Part shown: positions 53,101 through 64,000 of the stretch, piece by piece
How the letters are laid out: each line of letters opens with the position of its first letter
How positions within the stretch are numbered: the stretch's first letter is position 1
Assembly (NCBI GenBank): GCA_034687125.1
Contig: JAQGBZ010000046.1
Location: forward strand, 62,001 to 126,000
From: Neelides folsomi
Lineage: Eukaryota > Arthropoda > Collembola > Neelipleona > Neelidae
DNA length: 64,000 bases
Direction: 5' to 3'
Position numbers and translations under genes: made by a program
The notes under the pieces: model-generated
What the model was told of the DNA's origin: nothing
Seen by the model: only the letters and a program-made list of their open reading frames with translations
Databases searched by the model: none

Positions 53101-56100
53101 ACCTACAACACATTTGCAAATGGAAAGAGCAGTAGAGAAGCAGTAGTTAAACCATTTTTTTCATTTACCCTTCCATCATCCACCCCCTATAATTATCATG
53201 TTGGAAATCTATGTTCACTCGACATCCACTTGTGTATAGAGTAAATATACAAGTGGATAAATAAGTAAGTTTACACTACGAGATATATACACAATCTCCG
53301 GATGATGAGGATGATGTTTGAAATAAATACAAATAGCATTGAAACTGAAAGGTCCTTGATGGTCTCATTCCAACAACGGACACTCACGCCCATCATACTA
53401 ACCGAATTATTACTGCCATGCCCATAACACCATATAGCTAATGACCGAAACTACACATTTCAATGTGCATTAAAAGTATTTCAATCATTCAATAATGTAA
53501 TGTGAATACACTTGTACTTTCAAAAAGATCCTATATAAGAAACCATATGGTATGTATACAAGAGTAAAAGATCACATATTATTTACGTATGAACTCCATG
53601 TAATTGGAACTTTTGATAGACAACGACAACAATCAAGAGTTTTTATATGCTCAGCACTCGCTCCAAGATACCAAATGTGTTTTGTTAAAGTATGGTGTAG
53701 GTATATATGGTTGCAAAGCTCCAATGGGTTTTAAACCATGAAATCCAAATCATGATTATGTAGTGCTAATAAGCACACGAGCTTCGCCACTAACAATAGA
53801 GCAAAAAAGAATTTATTAGCACGGCGCTTATGAGAAAAGGCTCAAATTTGATTCAATGAGACAATTTAAGTTCTCTCGACATAACTCAAAGTTTGAATGC
53901 CAAATCAATTACCAATTTACTACACTTCTTCATTGTACATAAAAGTCCATTATTTTAATATGCCTCCACTTCCTATACATACATCTACTCGGTATTCGTA
54001 TTATTAGGACCCGCATAATTTTAACTTATTATTAGCCCCCATTAAATTCACTTTCAAATTGTTTACATGTTGTCTAATCAAGGTAAAAAATAAAAATTAT
54101 ATTATAATAAACAACATTAAATTGGAAAAATGGTGAATTTTTGCAAATTTTCTATAAAAATTGATTTATCACTAGAAAGACCTTTGAACAGTCCATGAAC
54201 TTAAACCGCCATTCACTTATCGCATTCGTACTTGGTTTGTGAAGTCAACAAGGAATAAATCTTCAAATTAAGGAAGTCGTATAAAATTTCCTCTCCTTAA
54301 AGCAAAAGTCTCCGAGGTTTCCTCCATTAACTTCCCATTCCATTTACCTCCCCCATAAAATTCAAACTGTTTGGTTGGGAGGGCCATCTTAGGAAACGGA
54401 AGCCTTGTGGACCAAATTTCAATCTCCCATCACAATTTACGAGCATTAACATTTAAAAGGAGTTGAACAATATTTTAATAGCCAATTCCAATCTCGCCGC
54501 CCTTCCCTTAAAGTAAAATGTCTTTACATTATGTGTGAACAGACTAAGAAATTAACAGGAATGATCATTTGAGTACTTCTGTTAACAAGGCAAGCTTTTA
54601 AATAATCATAAACTCAAGAGGAACCTCCAATGGATTCCTTCAAAGGAATATTAATTCATTTTTCCTCAACCAACTCCCTGATCACTATCTTAATCACAAT
54701 TCCTTGTATTTTTTTTATTCAAACCATCGTTTGGCCATTTGGACTTAATGCATTCCTTTCTCATTGGATCAGAATTCGAGACTTCAATCAATCTCACAAT
54801 ACAAAATTATCACTTATCACTTCATTGAATAAAATAATTTGTCAATGATTGGTAGTAGTGGTAAGAATAAGCAAAACAATACTTTTTTCCGAAACCTTTT
54901 TGTTATCAACTCCTTTTATTAAAAGAATGAGATAAAAAAATAAGGAAATTAATGAATGATGACTGGAAGGAATTCGCCAAAGTTCATCTTATGATAAATT
55001 GAAAGACTATTTTGATAAGTTATCACAAATTAATACTCGTAAAAGGGAATTTACGTCATTTCTATTTTACCCTCCCCTTTCCTTATTTAATAAAATTGAT
55101 TCGCAGGGACCAAAATAGAAAACGAGATACGCGGAAAGGCAAGAAAATTTCTAAATTGAATTAAAAGGATTTATTAACATGAAATTACATATATCGCATA
55201 GCACATGTCAGAACATTCAACTTTAATTCAACTGGATTTCAACTTTTAATAAAAAATATATTCGATATGCCAAGGTCCAATTTGCATTAATTATAAAGTA
55301 TACATTTCAATAACATCCTTAAAAACTTTGAAATACCAAATGCCCATCTAAATCTTAAATTCCCAAAAGCAAGAAAATTCTTAAAATGGTCATAAACACA
55401 CCTGGTCTATGAATGAACTCATGTTCCCATCAACCTAACCTACAATATAATTAGATACAAGTCTGACTTTGGCTTTAAACAACTCCCCCTGTGTTATTCT
55501 ATATATTTTCATCCACGACATTCAAGTAAATGAAGCAAGGTACAAATCGTAAGCTAACACAATGTACGGATCATGTAAGTAGGATAAAACCCCATATAAA
55601 ATACAATATCTTAATCATAGAGTGTAAAGGAATTCCAATGAAAAACAAAATCCTCATTTTACATGATCCTTTAAGTTAAGAATTCCGAAGAATCTCCGCA
55701 GCAGATTCCCAACCAAGACTTTTAAACACTAAAATGAGTCAAATTTCTATTATGAACGTTATAATCAGATAAGTCGAGTGGGGATGAACATGTTTTTAAA
55801 AACAAGGCTTCTTTTTTCTCTTCTTGCATTCGCTTCTTTAAAAGGTCAGAAGGAGTTTGTGGCGAGGAATATAATTTTTAATTCTGATAGCTTTCTTATT
55901 CCCAAATTAAAATAGAGGTCCCTCGAGGGCACACAACAATCTCTGTTTACTCACACACAACGACCAGAGGAATCTCGCAATTTGAATCTCTTCCTTTCTC
56001 ATCTCTCTCTTTTCTCATCTCTTATATCTCATCCATTCTCGCCCATTCTTATAACCTAAACAAATCTTGTCTTAATATCAAACCATATCTTGATCGTTTA

Positions 56101-59100
56101 TTTGGAACACGTATAATAATACTCGTACATTGTTATAATACAAACATATTTAAACAAGCATCAAGTTATAAAAGTCCAACTTGTCCAACTATGAGCATTA
56201 TTATAACTATGAGGAAAATGGGTCTATATCCATTTAATCACTCACAGCCCATTTAGCATACAAGTTCATAAATAAAAATCTTATTAACTATATTCTTATC
56301 TATACTCAGCTTTATCTGCATGAAGTTCTGAATGTAAATCAAAGAGCCGTTATTTTTATATATTTATACTTTCACAAACATCAAACAAATAAGTATGTAG
56401 AAGAATGGTTATATGACTTCTGTGAGATTCTTATTTGTTTGATTGTGAGTATAGTCGGAGTGTTAAACAACTCCTTTGCTAATAGAATGATGATTTAAGA
56501 AGATATGAAGGAAGAGTTTGATTTATTAGCTACTTTACTCCTCCGCCTAATTAAATCCCTAATGAAAGGAAAGCAATAAAGAAAAAAAAGGTTTCCTTTT
56601 CGCCTCTAGGATTCATTCTTAATAAAACACTTTGTACTTTTAGCTCTTTCTTATTATTTTTATACGACACAATAAAAAAGCCATATCAATCCCATAATGA
56701 AAATTAACATTGGCTTCGCATAAGCTCACATTAGCTAACTGGTCGTAAAGGTCGTAAAATTAATGTAATTCCTTCAGGTGACTAAATAGTATTTTTATTA
56801 CAACTCTGCGACTATTTGAAGATATGGTTATTAAGAAATTCCCCACGTAGAGGCAAATGATGAAATAATTTATCAGTTTGTGCAATAAAATGATTCATTA
56901 CTCGTTTACTTATTTCTGAAGCGGCTTTTAAAAATCCTTTATCAATTAAACCATAAGAGCTAATGAGATATGAGACAAATTAAAGTTAAAAATGTTTAAA
57001 TATATAATAACAAACATTAACTTTTAAATTAATTAAACACTTTAAACATTCAATTATTTCAAATGCCATATATAAAAGAAAGGATGTCATTGATGACAGT
57101 TTACAAAATATTATTAACTAGCGGTTAATTAAATTAACCATTTCAAAGGACTGAGATTAATGAGTTAATAACCCATAAGGCTTAAGAGCTTAAAAAGAGT
57201 CCAAGACCCACAAACGTGTGAGACATCAGAATTGTTTTTATTCCTAAAAGAAAGTAAAGGTAGGTGAGAGAAAATGAAATTAGTCATAAATACACCTCCA
57301 TTTCACTTTCTATGTTCTAGCTTGATTTTGCCCATGTTTTCCTTCATGTAAAAAGTGAATTTATAACCACAAAACACCATCTACAATTAGTTAGTGATTA
57401 TTCCAATTTAATGCAATTTCACACGAACGCTCAATAAAATCCCTTACAGAGTAATTATCCGCCCAGGATTACACGCCTTCAATATGCCCTTATAATTTTA
57501 TAAACTTCATAACCCCTGAAACCTCCATTTGAACTTCAACACATACATAAAATATGTGTATAAACATAATAGGTACATTAATGTGGTAAATCATACTATA
57601 CCTACCTACCTATGTGAATGTTCCTGATATTTTCCATATTATAAGAATATGAAAAATTGGCAAAAAATTTGCATGGGAGTTTGAATGTTCAAAGAGTGTA
57701 AATGATATTTGAACCGAACCCTCCGCAACATAAAACAGCCCACATACAACTTTACATGGCTTACATATATCTCCTCGCCCAAATTCCAAAAAAATGGAGA
57801 TCGCATGTAACATTAAAAAGAGAACATTTATGACCCAGGTGCATGGTGCATTTGATGAACGGATTAACCATTTTCTACATTTTCCATCATAACAATTATG
57901 TTCATGGAGATCACACTGCAATGGCATTTGCCATTTTCATATAATAAATACGTGTAATATCGCAGTAATATGGATCCTATGTGAGTAATAATGTCAGTTC
58001 CTTCACTGTTACGAATCCTACCTTAACATTAAATTTTTCTTTGGAAAGTGCGATGGAAGATAATTACAGGCAAGCAGATTGCTCCCTCGACCAAACTCGA
58101 AACTCTCAAATTTATATGTAAAAAGAACCCAAGTTTCAAATCTTTCCAATTGTCTGTGGTTCACTATACATGCCCTTTTCACTTTATGTTCATTTAACCA
58201 TTTTCCGCTCTTATCTCTCACATTTAAAAAAGATAAAGCATCCAAATCCTTATACATGTGGATCAAAATCCATTTTATAAGTAAGAAAATCAAAAGTCAA
58301 GTACTAAAGTTTTATAAAACATTATAAAGGTCAAAAACATATAAAACCACAATGGATATAATATATAAATTAACTTGCTAAAAAATAAACAAAATAAAAA
58401 TTAATGAAAAATTCGCCTTTTTATTATAAGAATAAATGTTACTGAAAAGAATCAAAACATACTGAAAAGAAAATTTCTCCTTATAAAGAGGAATAATAAT
58501 AAAAACGAGGAAATGAAAAAAGTTATTTAATAAAAGATGTCCGTTTGAATCATAAAGAACTCCACTTTACTCAACTCAAAAGCAAATATGCAAATAAGTT
58601 ATAAATTCTTCCTCCACACGACATTTTCCTTCAACTTGAGTCTTGAAATTTTTTATAATTTTCTTGCAAATGTTGATTCAAGGCGTGCGGGTCGACATGT
58701 CTTATCAAACGTGTGTGTGTGTGTGTGTTAATGTCAAATCCAAGGCACTCATAAAGTCTGAGATAATCTTGACTCATTAGCTTATAATTCGCATTATACT
58801 TACACATTCGGCTTGTCTGCGCATTTGAGCTCAAACATCGAAAAACCATTGGGGAGGAGAAAAAACGGCAAATAATGGGATTCAACTGCGATTCAATTGT
58901 CTTGAGATGAACATGACCAACAAGACCTATATTTAACGTAGGTAATCATAGTGAATGTCTCTGAAAAGATGTTCATTGATCATTTGGAATAAATTATCTT
59001 CAAGTTCCTTAGAGGGATTCTTGGAGTGAACATGACGTAAATTAAGGTTTTAATTATTCATAAATTACAAAATAAAATAATATTGACACACCCACTTTAA

Positions 59101-60620
59101 TTTACTTTCTCATCAAGACTAGCTTTATTAGGTAAAGCAAACGCCTTCTAAAACCTTCCAATTCCAGCGATTGCAAAATTCCATTCTTCTCAATTTATTT
59201 CTTTTTTAAACAATAATTAAAATTCTTTATATTTAGTACTCAAATTAATCTTTGGGTTAGTTAGACCACGGCGTAATGTGATTTATCAAATAAACCTAAT
59301 TTATTGAATGCCCTTAAAACCACGTTTATCAAAATTGAATTCCGTAAATATTTGCCCAACGATGAAACGATAATTGGATGATGATAAAGATAGGGGGATA
59401 TATCTGGTAAATGAATTCCACCTTCTGCTATCCAAATCACATTTATGAATCATTTCTCATATTTATTTGGCCTTCATTGTGAAGCATTTTAACACCTCCA
59501 GGTTCAATTTCAACCTCCGGCAAAAATATGTAAAGGAAAGGAATAAATCAAAAATTACAATTAACTTCAACACATTATCAACTTATATGCGAATTTGATT
59601 TCCATTTCATCTTTCATACGCCCATTTGTAAATACGAGTACTTGAAGATCAAAATCCATACAAATATAGCTTATGCATAATAAATATAATATATCTTGTA
59701 GTATATCTACATCTGAATTATTCATTTAATTCAGTCTTATTTTATATTTCTAATCCGAGCATAAGTTGATGGGATTTGCCAACTTTACATATTAGAGCAA
59801 TAAAACTCGATTTGCAACGATCGTAAACTTATAATAAAAGATTATCCAAAAGCCCAAGATAAAATAGACAAAATTAAAAAAAATGTTACTTATGCTAAAA
59901 ACAGTCCATGCACATGTTAATGCGATGTTTGTCTTATTTAACTCATATATAGCAATAGGGCTCTCTACATAAATAACTATTTAAGAATAATCCAAATAGA
60001 AAAGATAAATATTTCATCAGAATATTGATAGGCTTAAAGTCTTCAATTCTAGTGGTTGACAAAATAATCTCCTGGGTTAAACGAACATGAGCGAAGTTAG
60101 AGGTTAATAAATTGCAGAGATCACACAAGTAAAACGAGGAGTGTAATCTGGAAAATGATGAGTTTTCCAACTTATAATTATAGTACGATGGGATATTATG
60201 TAATATGCATATAATTTTCATGAATTTAAGAATCAACAGAAAGATAATACAAATGTAAATAGATCAACTTTAACCATATCTCTGTGTTAAACTTATAAAT
60301 ACTTTTCCTACAGGCATTTATAAATGCTTGATATTCACATTGTTAAATATAAAGATAGTTAGCAAACCTACAGAACTAATATTGTTAATTCCCTTATGAG
60401 TTTCTGGCACTTTCCCAAATGAAACATTCAAATATGGATTTATACTGTATAGTTTCAAAAATGAGCAGAGCCAGTAATGATTCAATTCTAAACCAACGGA
60501 TGGATGGTTCAAGTTTGACGTAAAGTACACAAGAGCGATAAGGCCCATATTTTTATGATGTCTATGTGTGCAAAATGATTAAATTGCATTACTCACCCTC
60601 TCGTTTAGTTCTGGATCCAT
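23226..60620 (-). CDS. ARHGAP21/23-type Rho GTPase-activating protein (PDZ-PH-RhoGAP)
   Basis: Coding exons in order: 60597-60620, 39602-39709, 35681-35825, 34191-34324, 30284-31448, 29668-30003, 29458-29496, 29235-29340, (28988-29188 optional), 27933-28044, 26848-27633, 26347-26721, 26104-26218, 25920-26005, 25463-25796, 25309-25317, 24581-25066, 23566-23831 and 23226-23468. Without the optional exon they total 4869 bases (1622 aa), with phases agreeing throughout. The PDZ (about residues 11-130) has [14 protein letters not shown] and [18 protein letters not shown] long Ser/Pro-rich linker follows. The PH domain (about 709-825) runs from [11 protein letters not shown] to SSWMKEL. The RhoGAP domain (about 920-1110) has FGVMLDECP, the arginine finger in [11 protein letters not shown] (codon 26923-26925), [12 protein letters not shown] and [13 protein letters not shown] late RRHSLSGT block matches the conserved C-terminal RRRHTLGG region. 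Relatives are Drosophila RhoGAP19D and nematode pac-1, which restrict Cdc42 at cell contacts. The first exon (MDPELNER) is the least certain. Confidence 0.93.
25309..25317 (-). other. Apparent 9-nt microexon in the RhoGAP gene
   Basis: A strong pyrimidine tract (TTTCTTTTCCTCTTCG...) ending GCCCGCAG is followed by nine bases and then GTAAGG, a strong donor. The flanking exons (25463-25796 ending in phase 1, and 24581-25066) join in frame with or without these nine bases. Inclusion adds Thr-Ala-Gly in place of a direct join, three residues in the linker after the RhoGAP domain. Confidence 0.6.
28988..29188 (-). other. Possible 201-nt cassette exon in the RhoGAP gene
   Basis: The acceptor follows a good pyrimidine tract (ATTTCTTCATTTCTTATC...TTGGAG) and the donor would be AG/GTTGGC. 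It is phase 2 on both sides, so it can be included or skipped without frame change. It encodes 67 residues beginning [16 protein letters not shown], with [13 protein letters not shown] later. The intron to the exon before would be only 46 bp and the donor is weak. It lies in the linker just before the PH domain. Confidence 0.42.
31449..34190 (-). other. RhoGAP intron, 2.7 kb
   Basis: This lies between the exon that completes the PDZ (34191-34324) and the large Ser/Pro-rich exon. Open frames at 31791-32012, 32914-33171 and 33955-34179 show no family features. A less AT-rich patch around 32990-33310 carries a short CA-repeat run and could be regulatory. Confidence 0.6.
35218..35249. repeat. Small GC-rich hairpin in RhoGAP intron
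   Basis: CGCCGGGTTCT (35218-35228) faces AGAACCGGCG (35240-35249). They pair over ten bases with one bulged G and an 11-base loop. It sits in an unusually GC-rich patch (about 35090-35270) of an otherwise AT-rich intron. There is no U run typical of a terminator and no known RNA family is recognised. Confidence 0.55.
35826..39601 (-). other. RhoGAP intron splitting the PDZ domain, 3.8 kb
   Basis: This separates the two parts of the PDZ domain. The frame at 36045-36275 is noise-like. A less AT-rich stretch at about 38010-38330 and an open frame with splice-like edges near 39325-39546 are the only notable contents, and neither fits the reading phase of the gene. Confidence 0.6.
41127..41161. 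repeat. Compound TG/GA microsatellite
   Basis: A TG run of about six units (41127-41138) passes directly into an uninterrupted GA run of about twelve units (to 41161). It lies in the RhoGAP first intron. On the minus strand it reads as a CT-rich tract. Confidence 0.95.
51651..51664. repeat. Short CA microsatellite
   Basis: Seven AC units, preceded by a CCT-repeat-like run (CTCCCTCCTCCTCCTC), in the RhoGAP first intron. Confidence 0.85.
58711..58729. repeat. GT microsatellite
   Basis: Nine and a half uninterrupted GT units in the RhoGAP first intron. It falls inside a minus-strand open frame (58631-58885), where it would read as alternating Thr-His, arguing against that frame being a gene. 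Confidence 0.95.
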
Positions 60621-63529
60621 ATTGAGACTCGGAGCAATGGAGAAGAACTCGTATTCACTCCATTTCATTCACCATTAACTTCATTGAGAATTTTCTCCAG
60701 CGCAGCAACGGAAACTTCAATGTTCGATTTACTTTAAATCACCATTGTCTTCATTTTATGATGAGTCCTTCACATTTGTTTAACACTCTCATAAGATTCA
60801 CAACAAGTATTAGACAGCCTTTGCTTGCAACAAATGTCTTATTGTTATCCACATGGGAAATGCAAAAATGAATGTAAAAGTCCCACGAGGAAGAATGAAA
60901 ATCGATTTTACCTTAAGTAATAATTAAACACAAGTTCTCCCCTCCACTTTCCGGACAACTACTCGGAGCATAGGAAATGTCTTCTTGGACAACAGAGAGA
61001 AATTTAGCGAGGGCGGGGACAGTGAAAAAAGGGGACAATTCACTTGGGGACAATTTGAGAGAGACTTTTGATATCGTTTGGAACGTGTCGTGTTGGACGA
61101 CGCCTTCTTGAAAATCAATCGATCCTTTTGCTCATCACGATGATTAGATGGGAAGAATTTCATTTAAGTTTTATTCCTCCACCGCTTGCCCATGATTTCT
61201 CCTCATGGGCGCCGTTGGCCGCCGATGCGCCACCGGGTTTTTAGATCTTCCCCATTTTAACCCTACGAAAAGTCAACAAACAGTAAAGTATTAATATTTA
61301 TGGTGTTCGAATACTTGGAAGATTCTTATTAAGAATGAACTATTCTTATTTGGTTATTTATTGTTTGAAAATTAAGCATTTATAAGAAGTCAAGGTCTAG
61401 TTTGTAATGGCTAGCAATATTCAACTATTTGTAAATCTATTAGTATACATTCAACAAGAATTTCCTATGATCCAATATAACTCCAATAGTGGAATCGGAA
61501 TGTTTCAAATGTTTGAAAATAATATCTGCTAATCTTTGTACAAAGGTCGCCTTCTACATTAGAAGTGGGTTGGGACGGATTGGTGTAAAAATTTATTTAA
61601 GGTTAATTAGTGTACAACCTTGAATCTCTAACACATACTTTTGAAAAGAGACGAGAAAAACATAATTATCGAAACAATTATATTTGGATTGCAAGAGTAG
61701 AAATTGAATTGAAAGGTGCAATTAGAAAATGTTAATTTTCTATTCAAACTCCTCACTAATAAAAAATAAAAACGTCAGTTCTTTGCTACTTTTTTAATCG
61801 TCCAAGATGTCCAAGAATTAAACAATTGAGTAATAAGAGACCGTACGACAAATGGGTAAATATAAACAAATTGCATAAATCTTTCAAAGGGTTTCAAATG
61901 TCATTCAACTGCCTACTTAAATTCAATCGCATGGCTCTTATAAATCCAATAACCACCAATGGGTCTCATTACACAATCTCCGATTATAAAATCTCCCCTA
62001 ATTCCTATCGATTAGTTAATAATTCTCTTTCAATCTCTCTCGTAAATCTCTCAAAAAACCTCCACAGCTTTTACAATTTTTCCTAATTCATCTTCCCATA
62101 AATTCCACAAATTAAATATCTTCACTGTTAAACATTCCAAAAATCAGATTTAAAAGGGTTAATAATTGTTGATTGATACGGAGCCGAATTTCAGAGAAGA
62201 TGCGGAGAAATAGATTATTACGTAAACAATCCCAGAACTAGATCTTTTATTTTAATCCAATTTCCACTTACATATTCCAGGAGAAATAAGATGATAGAGA
62301 GCCAGGTTAATTATCAATGGTGGGTTGATGGGCGAAAACGAGGACGATGGTCGGAGTTAAAATAAATTGAAAGATGATTAGCAGGGAGCCATCGAGTGAA
62401 TGAAGGCGGATGTGTGTGTATACATTTTGGTAGCTCAGCGGAGGAATCTTGGTAGTTGACTTCAACTCCGCCGGGGCGCTGGGGAGTTCCGCTCCATCCT
62501 TTCACTTTCCTTTTTACACACACGAACGACCGTACATCCAACGAGCCCAAGAAGCAAGAACCGATGCGATGCGAGAGAGAACTTCTTAATATGAGCTCAA
62601 TACCTGTGAGTTGGTGAGACGTAAAAACTATCACACCTTCAGATCCACATTGAGATTGAAAGTCCATTGAGAGAGCCTTTGAGAATTCCTCGGGGTTGGA
62701 TTAGGAATGGATGATGGACAGGGTAATGGAGTGATTAGTAATTTGATATGTTAAGTAATATGAGAATTTAATTGTAATTCTTGGACCCTAAAGACATTTG
62801 ATACACTTGTAATGTGAGCAATGCTAAAATGGATTTAAAGGCAAATGTTAATGTGAGCTGTTTTGTATCGATCATGAATGTAAAACAAATGGCCCAATTC
62901 TCTTAGAATTTGTACTATAGTTCATTCACGGTGAATTTGCGCTCGAGTTATACATTGGCCCATCATGTGCATTATTAAAAATTCTCGTTTAGTTGGTAAC
63001 AAAATTTAAATAATGCAGATGCAGGGGCTATCCTATAACTCGAGTGCAAATTCACCGTGAATGAACTATAATATGCTTGATGGGATAATATACTATTATT
63101 GGTAAATGAATATACTAACGAATATATAAAAACAGGAAAGAATTTATAATTACAATTTAGAATATAACCTTGTACTTTTAAATTTAAATGATTTTAATAA
63201 CAACAATAGTAATTTCTTAAAATTTATAGAGATTAAATAGGTTCCGAGTATTGTTAAACGTAAATGAGTCAAATAATGTTTACCTACTTAGTTTAATAAG
63301 TTTGATACCATTCTATTAAAGTTAAAATTGAGAATTGATGGATTAAATGTGTAATCATTTTCGTATTAATATATTACATAGGTAGATTTAGTTATTTATT
63401 TTCAATAATTCAATAATCAGCACAATTCTAATCAATTTGGGAATTTCTTCATTGGGCTTTGACTACGATTGAATACGTGTGGGATTTTTATATCATTTGT
63501 TGTATTGATGACTCTTTTGGATCGAAGGT
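60621..63529. other. Upstream region of the RhoGAP gene and 3' side of OSCP
   Basis: The leader of the RhoGAP gene should begin here. Just above the ATG at 60620 a short upstream reading frame is present on the minus strand. G+C-richer patches at about 61180-61250 and 62300-62710 may mark promoter or untranslated exons. A possible donor (GAAG/GTGTGA) near 62640 could end a noncoding first exon. A TA-flanked inverted-repeat element (62916-63070) and a minus-strand AATAAA at 63394-63399, about 130 bases past the OSCP stop, are the other contents. Confidence 0.45.
62916..63070. mobile_element. TA-flanked miniature inverted-repeat element (MITE), 155 bp
   Basis: The ends 62916-62952 and 63034-63070 are inverted copies over 37 bases with a single mismatch, beginning TATAGTTCATTCACGG. 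The outer TATA could include a duplicated TA target, the preference of Tc1/mariner-type transposases. The interior is AT-rich and non-coding, with a further weak internal pairing (GCATTATT against AATAATGC). There is no transposase, so it would be mobilised in trans. It bears no resemblance to the mariner-like ends at 6177 and 6608. Confidence 0.85.
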
Positions 63530-64000
63530 TTAAACGGCGGCTTGGATGATGTCCGAATATTTCTTGATTTTGGATGCTGTGCTCATATCCGCATATTTGT
63601 CTCCAATTGAGACGATAAGACCGCCAAGGATGGTTGGGTCCACTTTCCTTGTCACTTGAATGGTTTGACCCGGCTTCAAGAAAGCTTTAAGTGCAGCGTC
63701 AAGTTCCTGCTGTAACGCCGAATCAAGTTCCTAAAACATTTAATTAGTTTTACTTACAATTAAATTAATTTTTTATCAAATTTAATTTAATTTAAGCATT
63801 AATAGTTATATCTTATATCATTCATCTAAATGATAATATAAATTGTTTAAGTGCTATAAAGTTTTCTACAAAAAATCATTGCATTATTTAATGTTATAAA
63901 TATAATATTTAAAGTACAGTAAATAAATTAAGGTGTTAAATTACCTTTGCCGTTGTAACTTCGCAAACAACTTCACCTCTGTGGGCAGACATAAGAGTAG
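63530..64000 (-). CDS. ATP5PO: ATP synthase subunit O (OSCP), C-terminal part, cut by window edge
   Basis: Two exons are visible: 63945-64000 (the 5' part lies outside the window) and 63530-63730, joined in phase 0. They read MSAHRGEVVCEVTTAK, then AFLKPGQTIQVTRKVDPTI, then GGLIVSIGDKYADMS and KKYSDIIQAAV-stop. These are the conserved C-terminal segments of the oligomycin-sensitivity-conferring protein, which links the F1 head of mitochondrial ATP synthase to its peripheral stalk. DPxIxGGxxVxIGxKYxDMS is the delta/OSCP family signature. The protein is nuclear-encoded, and its mitochondrial presequence would lie outside the window. A minus-strand AATAAA at 63394-63399 is a likely poly(A) signal. 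Confidence 0.95.

Larger units (their letters stand above)
39710..60596 (-). other. RhoGAP first coding intron, about 20.9 kb
   Basis: No multi-exon gene could be assembled on either strand within this stretch. Short frames (40874-41248, 49244-49540, 54630-54848, 57610-57927, 58631-58885, 59943-60236) lack family motifs. It contains dinucleotide repeats (listed) and several patches clearly richer in G+C than their surroundings, for example about 48350-48680. Such long first introns in compact genomes often hold enhancers or alternative promoters, but that is inference here. Confidence 0.6.

Noticed and set aside
54630-54848. Plus-strand frame with a hydrophobic segment ([18 protein letters not shown])
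   Set aside because: Ile/Phe-rich runs are expected by chance in AT-rich DNA, and no surrounding gene signals are visible.
57610-57927. Minus-strand frame of 105 codons with several cysteines and a hydrophobic stretch
   Set aside because: No splice context, promoter or poly(A) signal, no family pattern, and it lies in intronic AT-rich DNA. It is kept only as a curiosity.

Overview
The window is nuclear DNA from a small-intron, AT-rich animal, almost certainly an arthropod. Genes are split by GT-AG introns, mostly about 45 to 150 bp, and two arthropod-typical families are present: a DM4/DM12-domain protein and a DUF4789-domain protein. One promoter carries a TATA box plus a TCAGT initiator. 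I cannot place it below arthropod from sequence alone. Gene models were assembled by hand from splice signals. For each complete model except the tiny 8.4-kb gene, reading phase agrees at every junction and the summed exon length is a multiple of three.

Left part (1-8.5 kb). A decayed transposase-like gene runs off the left edge (minus). It is followed by a five-exon gene for a 490-residue charged protein of unknown function (minus, 1236-3192) and a three-exon gene for a membrane-anchored DUF4789 protein (minus, 3852-7426). The long intron of the DUF4789 gene holds a deleted mariner-like element with intact inverted ends. Divergently placed is a very small two-exon gene for a candidate secreted peptide (plus, 8379-8544). 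About 5 kb of gene-poor DNA follows.

Middle part (13.5-21.8 kb) is dense. It holds a secreted or membrane protein of unknown family (plus), a secreted cysteine-rich protein with two defensin-like modules on separate exons (minus), a DM4/DM12 protein (plus) with a perfect 50-bp foldback in its first intron, and the ribosome-biogenesis factor WDR75/Utp17 (minus, 10 exons, one apparent GC-AG intron).

Right part (23.2-60.6 kb) is one gene: the single ARHGAP21/23-type RhoGAP (PDZ-PH-RhoGAP, minus). It has about 18-19 coding exons, including an apparent 9-nt microexon, and a first coding intron near 20.9 kb. Upstream lie a 155-bp TA-flanked inverted-repeat element and, at the right edge, the last two exons of mitochondrial ATP synthase subunit O (OSCP, minus).

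No operon, CRISPR, rRNA or tRNA was found. The least explained locus is the two-module CS-alpha-beta-like protein at 15.4-16.3 kb, where the first module lacks exactly the two cysteines that would pair with each other.
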